From the NCBI GenBank assembly GCA_946479905.1, contig CAMLIA010000125.1, positions 1 to 12,795 on the forward strand: DNA of 12,795 nt, read 5' to 3'. Of this stretch, positions 1-12,103 are shown in pieces (position 1 is the first letter of the stretch; every line of letters starts with the position of its first letter). The notes below the pieces were generated by a model, which ran no database searches, was not told the origin of the DNA, and saw only the letters and a list, made by a program, of their open reading frames with translations. A program made the position numbers and the translations under genes. The DNA is from an uncultured Frankiales bacterium (GTDB lineage: Bacteria > Actinomycetota > Actinomycetes > Mycobacteriales > SCTD01).

Positions 1-3000
1 AGCAGGGCGCCAAGGCGCTGCGCGGCGGCAAGATGGAGGACGTCATCTTCGCCGGGACGCCCGGCAAGGCGCCGCTCGGCCGGGCCGAGGTCACGCTGAC
101 CATCGACAACACCGACGGTGCCCTGCCGATCGACTACACCGAGGTCACGGTCAGCCGGCTGATGTTCCGCGACGGGGCCTCGGAGTACGCGATCAACGGC
201 ACCAAGTGCCGGCTCGTCGACATCCAGGAGCTGATGAGCGACAGCGGCATCGGCCGCGAGCTGCACGTCGTCGTCGGGCAGGGCCAGCTCGACGCGGTGC
301 TGTCGGCTCGCCCGGAGGACCGGCGCGCGTTCATCGAGGAGGCCGCCGGCGTCCTCAAGCACAAGAAGCGCAAGGAGAAGGCGCTCCGCAAGCTCGAGGC
401 GATGCAGGCGAACCTCACCCGCCTGCAGGACCTCACCACCGAGCTGCGTCGCCAGCTCAAGCCGCTCGGCCGGCAGGCGGAGGTGGCGCGCCGTGCCGGT
501 GAGGTGCAGGCCGACCTGCGCGACGCGAAGCTGCGGCTGCTCGCCGACGACATCGTCCAGCTCCGGACAGCGCTCGAGGCCGAGGTCCGCGACGAGACCC
601 AGCTGCGCGAGCGGCGCGCCGTCGTGGAGCGGGACCTCGCCGAGGCCCAGCGCCGCGAGGCCGAGCTGGAGGCCGCCGCCGCGGAGCAGGCACCGCGGCT
701 GACCCGGGCCCAGGAGACGTGGTACCGGCTGTCGGCGCTGGAGGAGCGGCTTCGTGGCACGGCCACCCTCGCCGGTGAGCGGCACCGGCACCTGACCTCC
801 GAGCTGCCCGAGGAGGCGCGCACCGGCCGCGACCCCGAGGACCTCGAGCGCGAGGCCGCCCAGGTGCGCAGCCAGGAGCTGCAGCTGCAGGACCAGATCG
901 CCCAGGACAACGAGCGCCTCGACGTGGCCGTGCTGCGCCGCACCGACGCCGAGGCGGCGCTGGCCGCGGAGGAGAAGGCCCTCGTCGCCGCGCGCCGGGC
1001 CATCGCCGACCGGCGCGAGGGACTCGCCAAGCTCACCGGTCAGGTCGGCGCGCTGCGCTCCCGCGCATCCGCGGCCGAGGCCGAGATCGGCCGGCTCACC
1101 ACGCAGCTCGAGGAGGCGCAGTCCCGGCTGGAGCGCGCCGTCGCCGACCTCGAGGCCCTCCAGTCCGAGGCCGGCGGCCTCGACGAGGGCGAGGTCGACC
1201 TCGACGAGCGGCACGAGCTGGCTGCGAACGCGCTCGCCGAGTCCCAGGACCGGCTGGCGGCGCTGCAGGCCGACGAGCGCGAGGCCGAGCGCGACCGCTC
1301 CACCTGGGCGGCCCGGCGCGACGCCCTCGCGCTGTCGCTCGCGCCGAAGGACGGCTCCGGAGCGCTGCTCGACACCCAGGGCGTGCTCGGCACCGTCGCC
1401 CAGCTCATCACGGTCCGCACCGGTCACGAGGCGGCCGTCGCCGCCGCCCTCGGGGCGGTCGCCGACGCCGTCGCGGTCGCCTCGCCGGCCGACGCCGCCG
1501 CGGCCCTGCAGCGCCTCAAGGACACCGACGGCGGTCGGGCCGGCCTGCTCGTCAGCGGCGCCACCTACGAGTCCGACAGCTGGCCGGCCCTGCCGGCGGG
1601 CGCCCAGTGGGCGATCGACCTGGTCGAGGCCCCGTCCTCCCTGCGCCCCGCGCTGACCCGCGCGCTGCGCCGGGTCGCCGTGGTCGCGTCGCTGGAGGAC
1701 GCCCGCCGGCTCGTCGAGACGATCCCCGACGTCCGTGCCGTGACGGCCCAGGGCGACCTGCTGGGGTCGGACTGGGCAGCGGGCGGCTCCGCGAGCGCCC
1801 CGTCGCTGCTCGAGGTGCAGGCCGCCGTCGACGAGGCGATCGCCAAGCAGGCCGAGGCCGCCGAGCGCCACGACCGGCTGGCCGCTGAGGTCGCGCAGCA
1901 GCAGACGGTCGTCGCGAACCGGCAGGCCGAGGTGCACGAGGCGCTCGCCGCCCTGCACGACAGCGACGCCCGGATGGCGGCCCTGTCGGAGCAGCTGGGG
2001 CTGCTCGCGTCCGCCGCCAGCTCGGCCGAGGCCGAGGCCGGCCGGCTGGCCCAGGCCCGTACCCGCGCCGAGGAGGCCCGCGACCGCGACCTGTCCGGCC
2101 TCGCGGAGCTCGAGGAGCGGCTCGCCGCGGCCGAGGCGGCACCGGCCGACGAGGAGCCCTCCACCGAGGTGCGGGACCGGCTGGTGCAGTCCGCCGCCGA
2201 CGCGCGCGCCACGGAGGTCGAGGCCCGCCTCGCCGTGCGCACCGGCGAGGAGCGCGCCAAGGCCCTCGCCGGCCGGGCCGAGTCCCTCGAGCGCGCCGCC
2301 ACGCAGGAGCGGCAGGCCCGCGAGCGGCTCGTGGCGCTGCGTGCGCAGCGCGAGCGCGGTGCCGTGGTGGCTGCTGACGTCGTACGAGGTGCGCAGACCG
2401 CCCTCGGACGCATCGCGATCTCGCTGCAGCAGGCGGCGGCCGAGCGGGAGGCGGCCCAGTCCGCCCGTACCGTCGCCGAGGGCGAGCTGCTCGCGCTGCG
2501 CGCCACCGGCCGCGAGCTCGCCGCCGAGCTCGACCGGCTCACCGACGTCGTCCACCGCGACGAGGTGGCCCGGGCGGAGCAGCGGCTGCGGATCGAGGCG
2601 CTCGAGGCACGTGCCGTCGAGGAGTACGCCGTACCGCTGGAGACCCTGCTCGCCGACTACGGGCCGGACGTCCCGGTGCCGCCGATCAGCCTGATCGAGG
2701 GCGAGGACCCGGGGGAGCCGGTGCCCTACGACCGCGCTGCGCAGGAGAAGCGTGCCGCCACGGCGGAGCGCGCGCTCGCGCTGCTGGGCAAGGTCAACCC
2801 GCTCGCGCTGGAGGAGTACGCCGCGCTGGAGGAGCGGTCGGCGTTCCTCACCACCCAGCTCGAGGACCTGAAGGACACCCGCCGCGACCTGCTCACGGTC
2901 GTCAAGGACGTCGACGACCGCATCCACGACGTGTTCCGCAGCGCCTTCGAGGACACCGCACGCGAGTTCGTCGACGTGTTCGCGACGCTGTTCCCCGGCG

Positions 3001-3392
3001 GCGAGGGCAAGCTCGTGCTCACCGAGCCCGACGACCTGCTCACCTCCGGCATCGAGGTGATGGCCCGGCCCGCCGGCAAGAAGGTCAGCCGGCTGTCGCT
3101 GCTGTCCGGCGGCGAGCGGTCGCTGACCGCCATCGCGCTGCTCGTCGCGATCTTCCGGGCCCGGCCGTCGCCGTTCTACGTCATGGACGAGGTGGAGGCC
3201 GCGCTCGACGACCGCAACCTCGGCCGGCTGCTCGACGCCCTCGAGACGCTCCGGGAGTCCTCGCAGCTGATCGTCATCACGCACCAGAAGCGCACGATGG
3301 AGATCGCGGACGCGCTCTACGGCGTGACGATGCGCGGCGACGGCGTGTCGACGGTCGTGTCCCAGCGGCTCCGGGAGCGCGAGCCCGCCTGA
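1..3392 (+). CDS. smc: Chromosome segregation ATPase SMC (5'-truncated by the window)
   Basis: SMC forms the dimeric ring of the condensin-like complex (with ScpA/ScpB) that compacts and segregates the chromosome. The reading frame is open from position 3 and gives about 1,129 residues; the first roughly 50 residues, including the Walker A P-loop, lie upstream. The first visible residues (QGAKALRGGKMEDVIFAGT) are the conserved N-head segment that follows Walker A, so the ATG at 33 is internal and not the start. A coiled-coil arm rich in Glu, Ala, Arg and Leu runs from about 350 to 1340. A globular, Gly/Ala-rich hinge lies at about 1350-1800, and the returning coil runs to about 2650. The C-terminal head carries the ABC signature LSGGERS (3102-3122) and Walker B FYVMDE (3174-3191), followed by the D-loop AALDD. 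It ends with TGA at 3390-3392. No frameshift is visible. Family identity is essentially certain. Confidence 0.97.
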   Translation, partial: QGAKALRGGKMEDVIFAGTPGKAPLGRAEVTLTIDNTDGALPIDYTEVTVSRLMFRDGASEYAINGTKCRLVDIQELMSDSGIGRELHVVVGQGQLDAVLSARPEDRRAFIEEAAGVLKHKKRKEKALRKLEAMQANLTRLQDLTTELRRQLKPLGRQAEVARRAGEVQADLRDAKLRLLADDIVQLRTALEAEVRDETQLRERRAVVERDLAEAQRREAELEAAAAEQAPRLTRAQETWYRLSALEERLRGTATLAGERHRHLTSELPEEARTGRDPEDLEREAAQVRSQELQLQDQIAQDNERLDVAVLRRTDAEAALAAEEKALVAARRAIADRREGLAKLTGQVGALRSRASAAEAEIGRLTTQLEEAQSRLERAVADLEALQSEAGGLDEGEVDLDERHELAANALAESQDRLAALQADEREAERDRSTWAARRDALALSLAPKDGSGALLDTQGVLGTVAQLITVRTGHEAAVAAALGAVADAVAVASPADAAAALQRLKDTDGGRAGLLVSGATYESDSWPALPAGAQWAIDLVEAPSSLRPALTRALRRVAVVASLEDARRLVETIPDVRAVTAQGDLLGSDWAAGGSASAPSLLEVQAAVDEAIAKQAEAAERHDRLAAEVAQQQTVVANRQAEVHEALAALHDSDARMAALSEQLGLLASAASSAEAEAGRLAQARTRAEEARDRDLSGLAELEERLAAAEAAPADEEPSTEVRDRLVQSAADARATEVEARLAVRTGEERAKALAGRAESLERAATQERQARERLVALRAQRERGAVVAADVVRGAQTALGRIAISLQQAAAEREAAQSARTVAEGELLALRATGRELAAELDRLTDVVHRDEVARAEQRLRIEALEARAVEEYAVPLETLLADYGPDVPVPPISLIEGEDPGEPVPYDRAAQEKRAATAERALALLGKVNPLALEEYAALEERSAFLTTQLEDLKDTRRDLLTVVKDVDDRIHDVFRSAFEDTAREFVDVFATLFPGGEGKLVLTEPDDLLTSGIEVMARPAGKKVSRLSLLSGGERSLTAIALLVAIFRARPSPFYVMDEVEAALDDRNLGRLLDALETLRESSQLIVITHQKRTMEIADALYGVTMRGDGVSTVVSQRLREREPA

Positions 3393-3412
3393 TCCCGCTC
3401 GCCCCGCGCGCG

Positions 3413-3461
3413 AACTTTGTGGGTCGGGCGGCCGTGCTGAGCGTGAGCGACCCGCAAAGTT
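3413..3461 (+). repeat. Hairpin repeat, copy A (after smc)
   Basis: The arms AACTTTGTGGGTCG (3413-3426) and CGACCCGCAAAGTT (3448-3461) pair over 14 positions around a 21-nt loop. One pair is U·G when read as + strand RNA and would be a C·A mismatch in RNA from the other strand. It lies 20 nt after the smc stop. It may act as a terminator or transcript-stabilising hairpin, but no U-tract follows. A degenerate second copy follows 76 nt downstream. Confidence 0.7.
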
Positions 3462-3486
3462 GCGGCTGGCCGACGCCCCTCCGCTG

Positions 3487-3539
3487 CGACCTTTGTGGGC
3501 GGTGACGTCGGCCCACGCGTGGGTGACCCGCAAAGTTCG
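3487..3539 (+). repeat. Hairpin repeat, copy B (before ftsY)
   Basis: The core arms CTTTGTGGG (3491-3499) and CCCGCAAAG (3527-3535) are identical to those of copy A, and each is offset by exactly 76 nt. Outside the core the pairing is imperfect: a C/T mismatch, then three more pairs. The loop sequence differs from copy A and contains its own perfect palindrome, CCCACGCGTGGG (3512-3523). GTGGGC (3495-3500) can alternatively pair with GCCCAC (3511-3516), so exclusive folds are possible. The element ends about 20 nt before the ftsY -10-like box. Role unknown. Confidence 0.6.
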
Positions 3540-3558
3540 GCGGGGCCGGGCACCCTGG

Positions 3559-3564
3559 TAGACA
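3559..3564 (+). promoter_or_regulatory. Possible -10 box of ftsY (leaderless start)
   Basis: TAGACA resembles the actinobacterial -10 pattern TAnnnT at its first two positions and lies 7 nt before the GTG start. There is no Shine-Dalgarno sequence before that GTG. This fits transcription starting at or very near the start codon. No convincing -35 box is visible, so this is an inference from position. Confidence 0.35.
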
Positions 3565-3571
3565 CGACGGC

Positions 3572-4708
3572 GTGATCGAGCTGCTCGTCGTCGTCGGCAT
3601 CGTCCTCGTCCTCACGGCCGTCGTGATGGTCGGGTTCGTCACCCGACGCCCCTCGAAGGCCCTGCCCCCTGCCGCACCGCCTCCCGCCGAGGTCGTGGCG
3701 GCCGAGCCGGCGCCCCGCAGCGTCGCCGACGTCGAGTCCCCGCTGCTCGGCGAGGCCGCGCTCGAGGTCCCCGAGCCGACCGCCGGCCGGCTCACCCGGC
3801 TGCGCAGCCGGCTCAGCCGCAGCCAGACCACCCTGGGCCGGGGGCTGTTCGCGCTGCTCAGCCGCGACACCCTCGACGAGGACACCTGGGAGGAGGTCGA
3901 GGACACCCTCCTGACCTCCGACATGGGCGTCGCGGCGACGACCGAGCTGGTGGGCCGGCTCCGGCAGCGGGTCCGGGTCGAGGGGCTGCGCAGCCCTGAG
4001 GAGCTGCGCGCGATCCTGCGCGAGGAGCTGGTCACCACCCTGGGCCGCGACGTCGACCGGACCCTGCGCACCCTCCCGCACGCCGACCGGCCCGCTGTCG
4101 TGCTCGTGGTCGGCGTCAACGGCACCGGCAAGACGACCACGTGCGGCAAGCTCGCCCGCGTCCTGGTCGCCGACGGACGCAGCGTCGTGCTGGGGGCGGC
4201 GGACACGTTCCGCGCCGCCGCGGCCGACCAGCTGCAGACCTGGGGCAGCCGGGTCGGCGCCGAGACCGTCCGCGGGCCCGAGGGCGGCGACCCGGCCGCG
4301 ATCGCCTTCGACGCCGTCGCCAAGGGCAAGGCCGTGAAGGCCGACACCGTGCTCATCGACACCGCCGGCCGGCTGCACACCAAGACCGGCCTGATGGACG
4401 AGCTCGGCAAGGTCAAGCGGGTCGTGGAGAAGCACGGTCCCATCGACGAGACCTTGCTGGTGCTCGACGCCACGACCGGCCAGAACGGCGTCGTGCAGGC
4501 CCGCGTGTTCACCGAGGCGGTGGAGGTCACGGGTGTCGTGCTCACCAAGCTCGACGGCACCGCCAAGGGCGGCATCGTCGTCGCCGTCCAGCGCGAGCTC
4601 GGCATCCCGGTCAAGCTCATCGGGCTGGGGGAGGGCGCCGACGACCTCGCGCCGTTCGAGGCCGAGGCGTTCGTGGACGCCCTGCTGGGCGACGAGGCCG
4701 CTCTCTGA
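3572..4708 (+). CDS. ftsY: Signal recognition particle receptor FtsY
   Basis: FtsY is the membrane-associated SRP receptor GTPase: it docks Ffh-ribosome complexes at the Sec translocon, and GTP hydrolysis by both proteins releases the cargo. The product has 378 residues. Residues 2-22 form a hydrophobic membrane segment, as is usual in actinobacterial FtsY. A Pro/Ala/Glu-rich linker extends to about 70, the N domain covers about 75-160, and the GTPase G domain fills the rest. G motifs are intact: GVNGTGKT (181-188), DTFRAAAADQL (211-221, the SRP-family insertion region), DTAGRL (263-268), TKLDGTAKGG (325-334) and GLGEGADDLAPF (351-362). The GTG start is chosen because it opens directly into the membrane segment and follows a -10-like box. 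It lies 179 nt after smc on the same strand. The partner ffh lies at the far end of the window. Confidence 0.96.
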   Translation: MIELLVVVGIVLVLTAVVMVGFVTRRPSKALPPAAPPPAEVVAAEPAPRSVADVESPLLGEAALEVPEPTAGRLTRLRSRLSRSQTTLGRGLFALLSRDTLDEDTWEEVEDTLLTSDMGVAATTELVGRLRQRVRVEGLRSPEELRAILREELVTTLGRDVDRTLRTLPHADRPAVVLVVGVNGTGKTTTCGKLARVLVADGRSVVLGAADTFRAAAADQLQTWGSRVGAETVRGPEGGDPAAIAFDAVAKGKAVKADTVLIDTAGRLHTKTGLMDELGKVKRVVEKHGPIDETLLVLDATTGQNGVVQARVFTEAVEVTGVVLTKLDGTAKGGIVVAVQRELGIPVKLIGLGEGADDLAPFEAEAFVDALLGDEAAL

Positions 4709-4729
4709 CGGGCGTGGCCGCGGATCTGC

Positions 4730-4735
4730 CACGAT
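4730..4735 (+). promoter_or_regulatory. Possible weak -10 box of the MarR gene
   Basis: CACGAT matches TAnnnT at positions 2 and 6 and lies 7 nt before ATG 4743, in the 34-nt gap after ftsY. No Shine-Dalgarno sequence is visible, so either a leaderless start or read-through from ftsY is possible. The evidence is only positional. Confidence 0.2.
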
Positions 4736-4742
4736 CGAGCAC

Positions 4743-5189
4743 ATGACCAGGTGGCTCACCGCTGACGAGCAGCGGGCGTGGCTCGCGTGGCTCGGCGCGA
4801 CCGAGCTGCTCATGGCCAGTCTCGATGCCCAGCTGCAGCGGGACGCGGGCATCCCGCACGCCTACTACGCGATCCTCGCCCAGCTCAGTGCCGCGCCTGA
4901 TCGCACCTTGCGGATGAGCGACCTGGCGAGTGTCGTCAACGCCAGCCCCAGCCGGTTGAGCCACGCCGTCGGCAAGCTCGAGGAGCGCGGCTGGGTCACC
5001 CGCAAGCCCTCCACCTGCGACAAGCGCAGCACCCTGTGCACGCTCACCGACGACGGCTTCGCGTTCCTCGCCGAGACGGCACCGGGCCACGTCGAGGCCG
5101 TCCGCAAGGGTCTCTTCGACCCGCTGACCAAGGAGCAGGTCGGCCAGCTCGAGCGGATCTGCCAGGCCGTCCTCGACGGCCTGGACCCG

Positions 5190-5210
<21 letters not shown>
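4743..5210 (+). CDS. MarR-family transcriptional regulator
   Basis: The 155-residue protein has the size and layout of MarR regulators, dimeric winged-helix repressors that usually respond to small aromatic ligands or oxidants. Residues 8-50 form the N-terminal dimerisation helices. The helix-turn-helix runs from about 56 to 80 (MSDLASVVNASPSRLSHAV). The wing follows at 84-104 with the characteristic DKRSTLCTLTDDG turn, and the C-terminal helix closes the dimer domain. It contains four cysteines (C92, C99, C140, C153), two of them flanking the wing, so redox sensing is conceivable but unproven. ATG 4743 is chosen because an upstream extension would run into ftsY and the homologous domain begins here. 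It starts 34 nt after ftsY. Its last 21 nt overlap the convergent methyltransferase gene. Target genes are unknown; the adjacent methyltransferase is the obvious candidate by proximity only. Confidence 0.88.
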
Positions 5211-9736
<4,526 letters not shown>

Positions 9737-9758
9737 CGCGCACGACACGTCCCTCGGG

Positions 9759-9764
9759 CAGGAT
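9759..9764 (+). promoter_or_regulatory. Possible -10 box of glnD (leaderless start)
   Basis: CAGGAT lies 6 nt before the glnD GTG, the same spacing as TAGGCT before ffh. It lacks the first T of TAnnnT. The GCGAGG between it and the GTG is too close to serve as a normal ribosome binding site. It hints that glnD has its own promoter besides read-through from amtB2-glnK3. Confidence 0.3.
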
Positions 9765-9770
9765 GCGAGG

Positions 9771-12035
9771 GTGCAGATCAAGGCCGACCGCGAGGCGCTG
9801 GTCCAGGGGCCGCTGGGCGGTGCCGACCTCCGGGCGGCCCTGACGTCGCTGTACGACCGCTGGCTCGCCGAGCTGCTCGGCGACCCGGGTCCGGGGGTGG
9901 CCCTCGTCGCGGTCGGCGCGCTCGGGCGGCAGGACCCCACCCCGGGCAGCGACCTCGACCTGGTGCTGGTGCACGACGGCAGCCGCGACGACGTCGCGGC
10001 GGTGGCCGACACCGTCTGGTACCCGGTGTGGGACAGCGGCTTCGGGCTCGACCACTCGGTCCGGACGGTCGCCGAGGCCACCGCAGTCGCCGCGACCGAC
10101 CTGAAGGCCGCGCTGGGGCTGCTGGACGCCCGCTTCATCGCCGGTGACGCCGATCTGGCCCAGCGGCTCGTCTCGGCGACCCGGGCGGCGTGGCGGGCCG
10201 GCGCGGCCACCCGGCTGCGGGAGCTGCGGGAGGTGGTGGAGGACCGCGCCCGCAGGTACGGCGAGGTCGCCTTCCTGCTCGAACCGGACCTCAAGGAGGC
10301 CCGCGGGGGACTGCGGGACGTCCACGCCCTGCACGCCCTCGCCATCGCGCAGGTCGCCGACGCTCCCTCGGCCGAGGTCCGGGCGGCCTACGACGTGCTG
10401 CTCGACGTCCGCGCCGAGCTGCACCGTCGTACCGGACGGGCAGGTCGCCGGGTCGTGGACAAGCTGCTCATGCAGGAGCAGGACGGCGTGGCCGCCGCCC
10501 TCGGGGTGGGGGACGCGGACGCGCTGATGGGTCTCGTCAGCTCGGCCGCGCGCACCATCGCCTACGCGGGCGACACGACCTGGCGGCGCGTCACCCCGCC
10601 GCCGAAGCGCCGGCTGCTCGGGCTGCGCGCCGCCGCCGGCCCCACCCGGCGACCGCTCGCGGACGACGTCGTCGAGCAGGACGGCGAGGTGGTGCTGGCC
10701 CGTGACGCGGCGCCGGCCGAGGACCCGGTGCTCGTGCTTCGGGTGGCCGAGGCGGCCGCCCGGGCGCAGCTGCCCATCGCCCCCATCACGCTGTCGCGGC
10801 TCGCCTCGTGCCCGCCGCTGCCGGACCCGTGGCCGCAGCCGGCCCTGGACGCGTTCGTCGGGCTGCTCGCCGCCGGTCCGGGCACCGTCCCGGTCTTCGA
10901 GGCGCTCGACCAGGCCGGCCTGCTGACCCGGCTGCTCCCCGAGTGGGAGTCGGTGCGCAGCAAGCCGCAGCGCAACAGCTACCACCGCTTCACCGTCGAC
11001 CGGCACCTCGTCGAGACGGCCGCGGCGGCGGCGGCCTTGACCCGCCGCGTCGCCCGACCGGACCTGCTGCTGCTGGGTGCGCTGCTGCACGACATCGGCA
11101 AGGGGCTGCCGGGCGACCACACGGAGGTGGGGATGCGGCTGGTCGCCGGCATCGCCCCTCGGCTCGGGCTCGGACCGGCGGACGCCGCGGTGCTCGTGGC
11201 GATGGTGGAGCACCACCTGCTGCTGCCCGACGTGGCGACCCGCCGCGACCTCAACGACCCCGCGACGGCGCGGGGTGTCGCCGAGGCGGTCGGGTCCCTG
11301 GAGGTCCTGGAGCTCCTGCACGCCCTCACCGAGGCCGACTCCGCGGCGACCGGGCCCGCCGCCTGGAGCGCCTGGAAGGGACAGCTGATCGCGGAGCTGG
11401 TCGGCCGCGCCGCCGCCCTGCTGTCCGGCCAGCCCGAGCCGCCGCCGGCGTCGCTCAGCACCGAGCAGGAGGAGCTGGTCGCGCGCGGCGAGCTCGCGCT
11501 GCACCTCGACGGTGACCTCGTCACCGTCATCGCGCCGGACCGGGAGGGCCTGCTGGCCCTGTCGGCCGGGGTGCTCGCGCTGCACCGGCTGGACGTGCGG
11601 GCGGCCTCGGTGTTCACGCGCGGCCCTACTGCTGTCACGGTCTTCCGGGTCTCACCGCGGTTCGGGTCGATGCCCGACTGGTCGGTGGTGCTCGGCGACC
11701 TCCGGCACGCCCTCGACGGCTCACTGCCGCTCGAGGAGAAGCTGGCCGCGCGCGAGGCGGCGTACCCCCGTCCGGTGGTGCCGCTGGCACCCTCCACCGT
11801 GCGGCTCGTCGACGACGCGTCGGAGACCTCCACCGTCGTCGAGATCCGCGCGCCCGACGAGCTGGGCGTCCTGCACCGCATCTGCCAGGTGCTGGCGTCC
11901 CACCACCTCGACGTCCGGTCGGCGCACATCTCGACCCTGGGTGCCGACGTGGTGGACGCGTTCTACGTCCCGCGGCTGACCGACACCGCCGCCCGTGACG
12001 CCCTCGTCAAGGACCTCCTCGCCACCCTCCCCTGA
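9771..12035 (+). CDS. glnD: PII nucleotidyltransferase / PII-NMP removing enzyme GlnD
   Basis: GlnD senses glutamine and modifies PII proteins at Tyr51 when nitrogen is scarce, reversing this when it is plentiful; in actinobacteria such as Streptomyces and Corynebacterium the modification is adenylylation. The 754-residue product is shorter than the roughly 890-residue enterobacterial form but normal for this phylum. The nucleotidyltransferase motif is GALGRQDPTPGSDLDL (49-64), with metal-binding D61 and D63. The segment EPDLKEARGGLRD (171-183) is a GlnD hallmark. The HD phosphohydrolase domain shows H412, the H440-D441 pair in LLHDIGKG, H450 and H481/H482. Two C-terminal ACT domains start at about 583 (VTVIAPDREGLLALS) and 689 (VVEIRAPDELGVLHRI); these bind glutamine in the family. 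Both catalytic centres look intact, so it should be bifunctional. The GTG start is supported by a -10-like box 6 nt upstream. It follows three glnK copies, its presumed substrates. Confidence 0.95.
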   Translation: MQIKADREALVQGPLGGADLRAALTSLYDRWLAELLGDPGPGVALVAVGALGRQDPTPGSDLDLVLVHDGSRDDVAAVADTVWYPVWDSGFGLDHSVRTVAEATAVAATDLKAALGLLDARFIAGDADLAQRLVSATRAAWRAGAATRLRELREVVEDRARRYGEVAFLLEPDLKEARGGLRDVHALHALAIAQVADAPSAEVRAAYDVLLDVRAELHRRTGRAGRRVVDKLLMQEQDGVAAALGVGDADALMGLVSSAARTIAYAGDTTWRRVTPPPKRRLLGLRAAAGPTRRPLADDVVEQDGEVVLARDAAPAEDPVLVLRVAEAAARAQLPIAPITLSRLASCPPLPDPWPQPALDAFVGLLAAGPGTVPVFEALDQAGLLTRLLPEWESVRSKPQRNSYHRFTVDRHLVETAAAAAALTRRVARPDLLLLGALLHDIGKGLPGDHTEVGMRLVAGIAPRLGLGPADAAVLVAMVEHHLLLPDVATRRDLNDPATARGVAEAVGSLEVLELLHALTEADSAATGPAAWSAWKGQLIAELVGRAAALLSGQPEPPPASLSTEQEELVARGELALHLDGDLVTVIAPDREGLLALSAGVLALHRLDVRAASVFTRGPTAVTVFRVSPRFGSMPDWSVVLGDLRHALDGSLPLEEKLAAREAAYPRPVVPLAPSTVRLVDDASETSTVVEIRAPDELGVLHRICQVLASHHLDVRSAHISTLGADVVDAFYVPRLTDTAARDALVKDLLATLP

Positions 12036-12091
12036 CGTTGCGTCCTCGCCCACGCGCGTGACAGGCGGGCCAGATCTGAGGACGCAACGTC
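12034..12091 (+). terminator. Perfect inverted repeat between glnD and ffh
   Basis: GACGTTGCGTCCTC (12034-12047) and GAGGACGCAACGTC (12078-12091) form a perfect 14-bp stem around a 30-nt loop. The left arm includes the last two bases of the glnD TGA stop, and the right arm ends one base before the ffh -10-like TAGGCT. It could terminate glnD transcription and insulate ffh, or be a binding site for a dimeric protein. There is no U-tract. In length and placement it resembles the repeats between smc and ftsY, but its arm sequence differs. Confidence 0.6.
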
Positions 12092-12097
12092 TAGGCT
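12092..12097 (+). promoter_or_regulatory. Probable -10 box of ffh (leaderless start)
   Basis: TAGGCT fits the actinobacterial -10 pattern TAnnnT and ends 6 nt before GTG 12104, placing the predicted transcription start at the start codon itself. No Shine-Dalgarno sequence precedes the GTG. No clear -35 box is visible because the inverted repeat occupies that region. Confidence 0.5.
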
Positions 12098-12103
12098 GAC
12101 CAC

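Noticed and set aside
3393..3571. Insertion sequence or CRISPR in the repeat-bearing smc-ftsY gap
   Set aside because: Only two hairpin copies, no transposase, no target duplication, no regular direct repeats with unique spacers.
4533..4742. Longer start for the MarR regulator inside ftsY
   Set aside because: That part is a Ser/Arg/Pro-rich shadow of ftsY. ATG 4743 gives a standard-length MarR protein.
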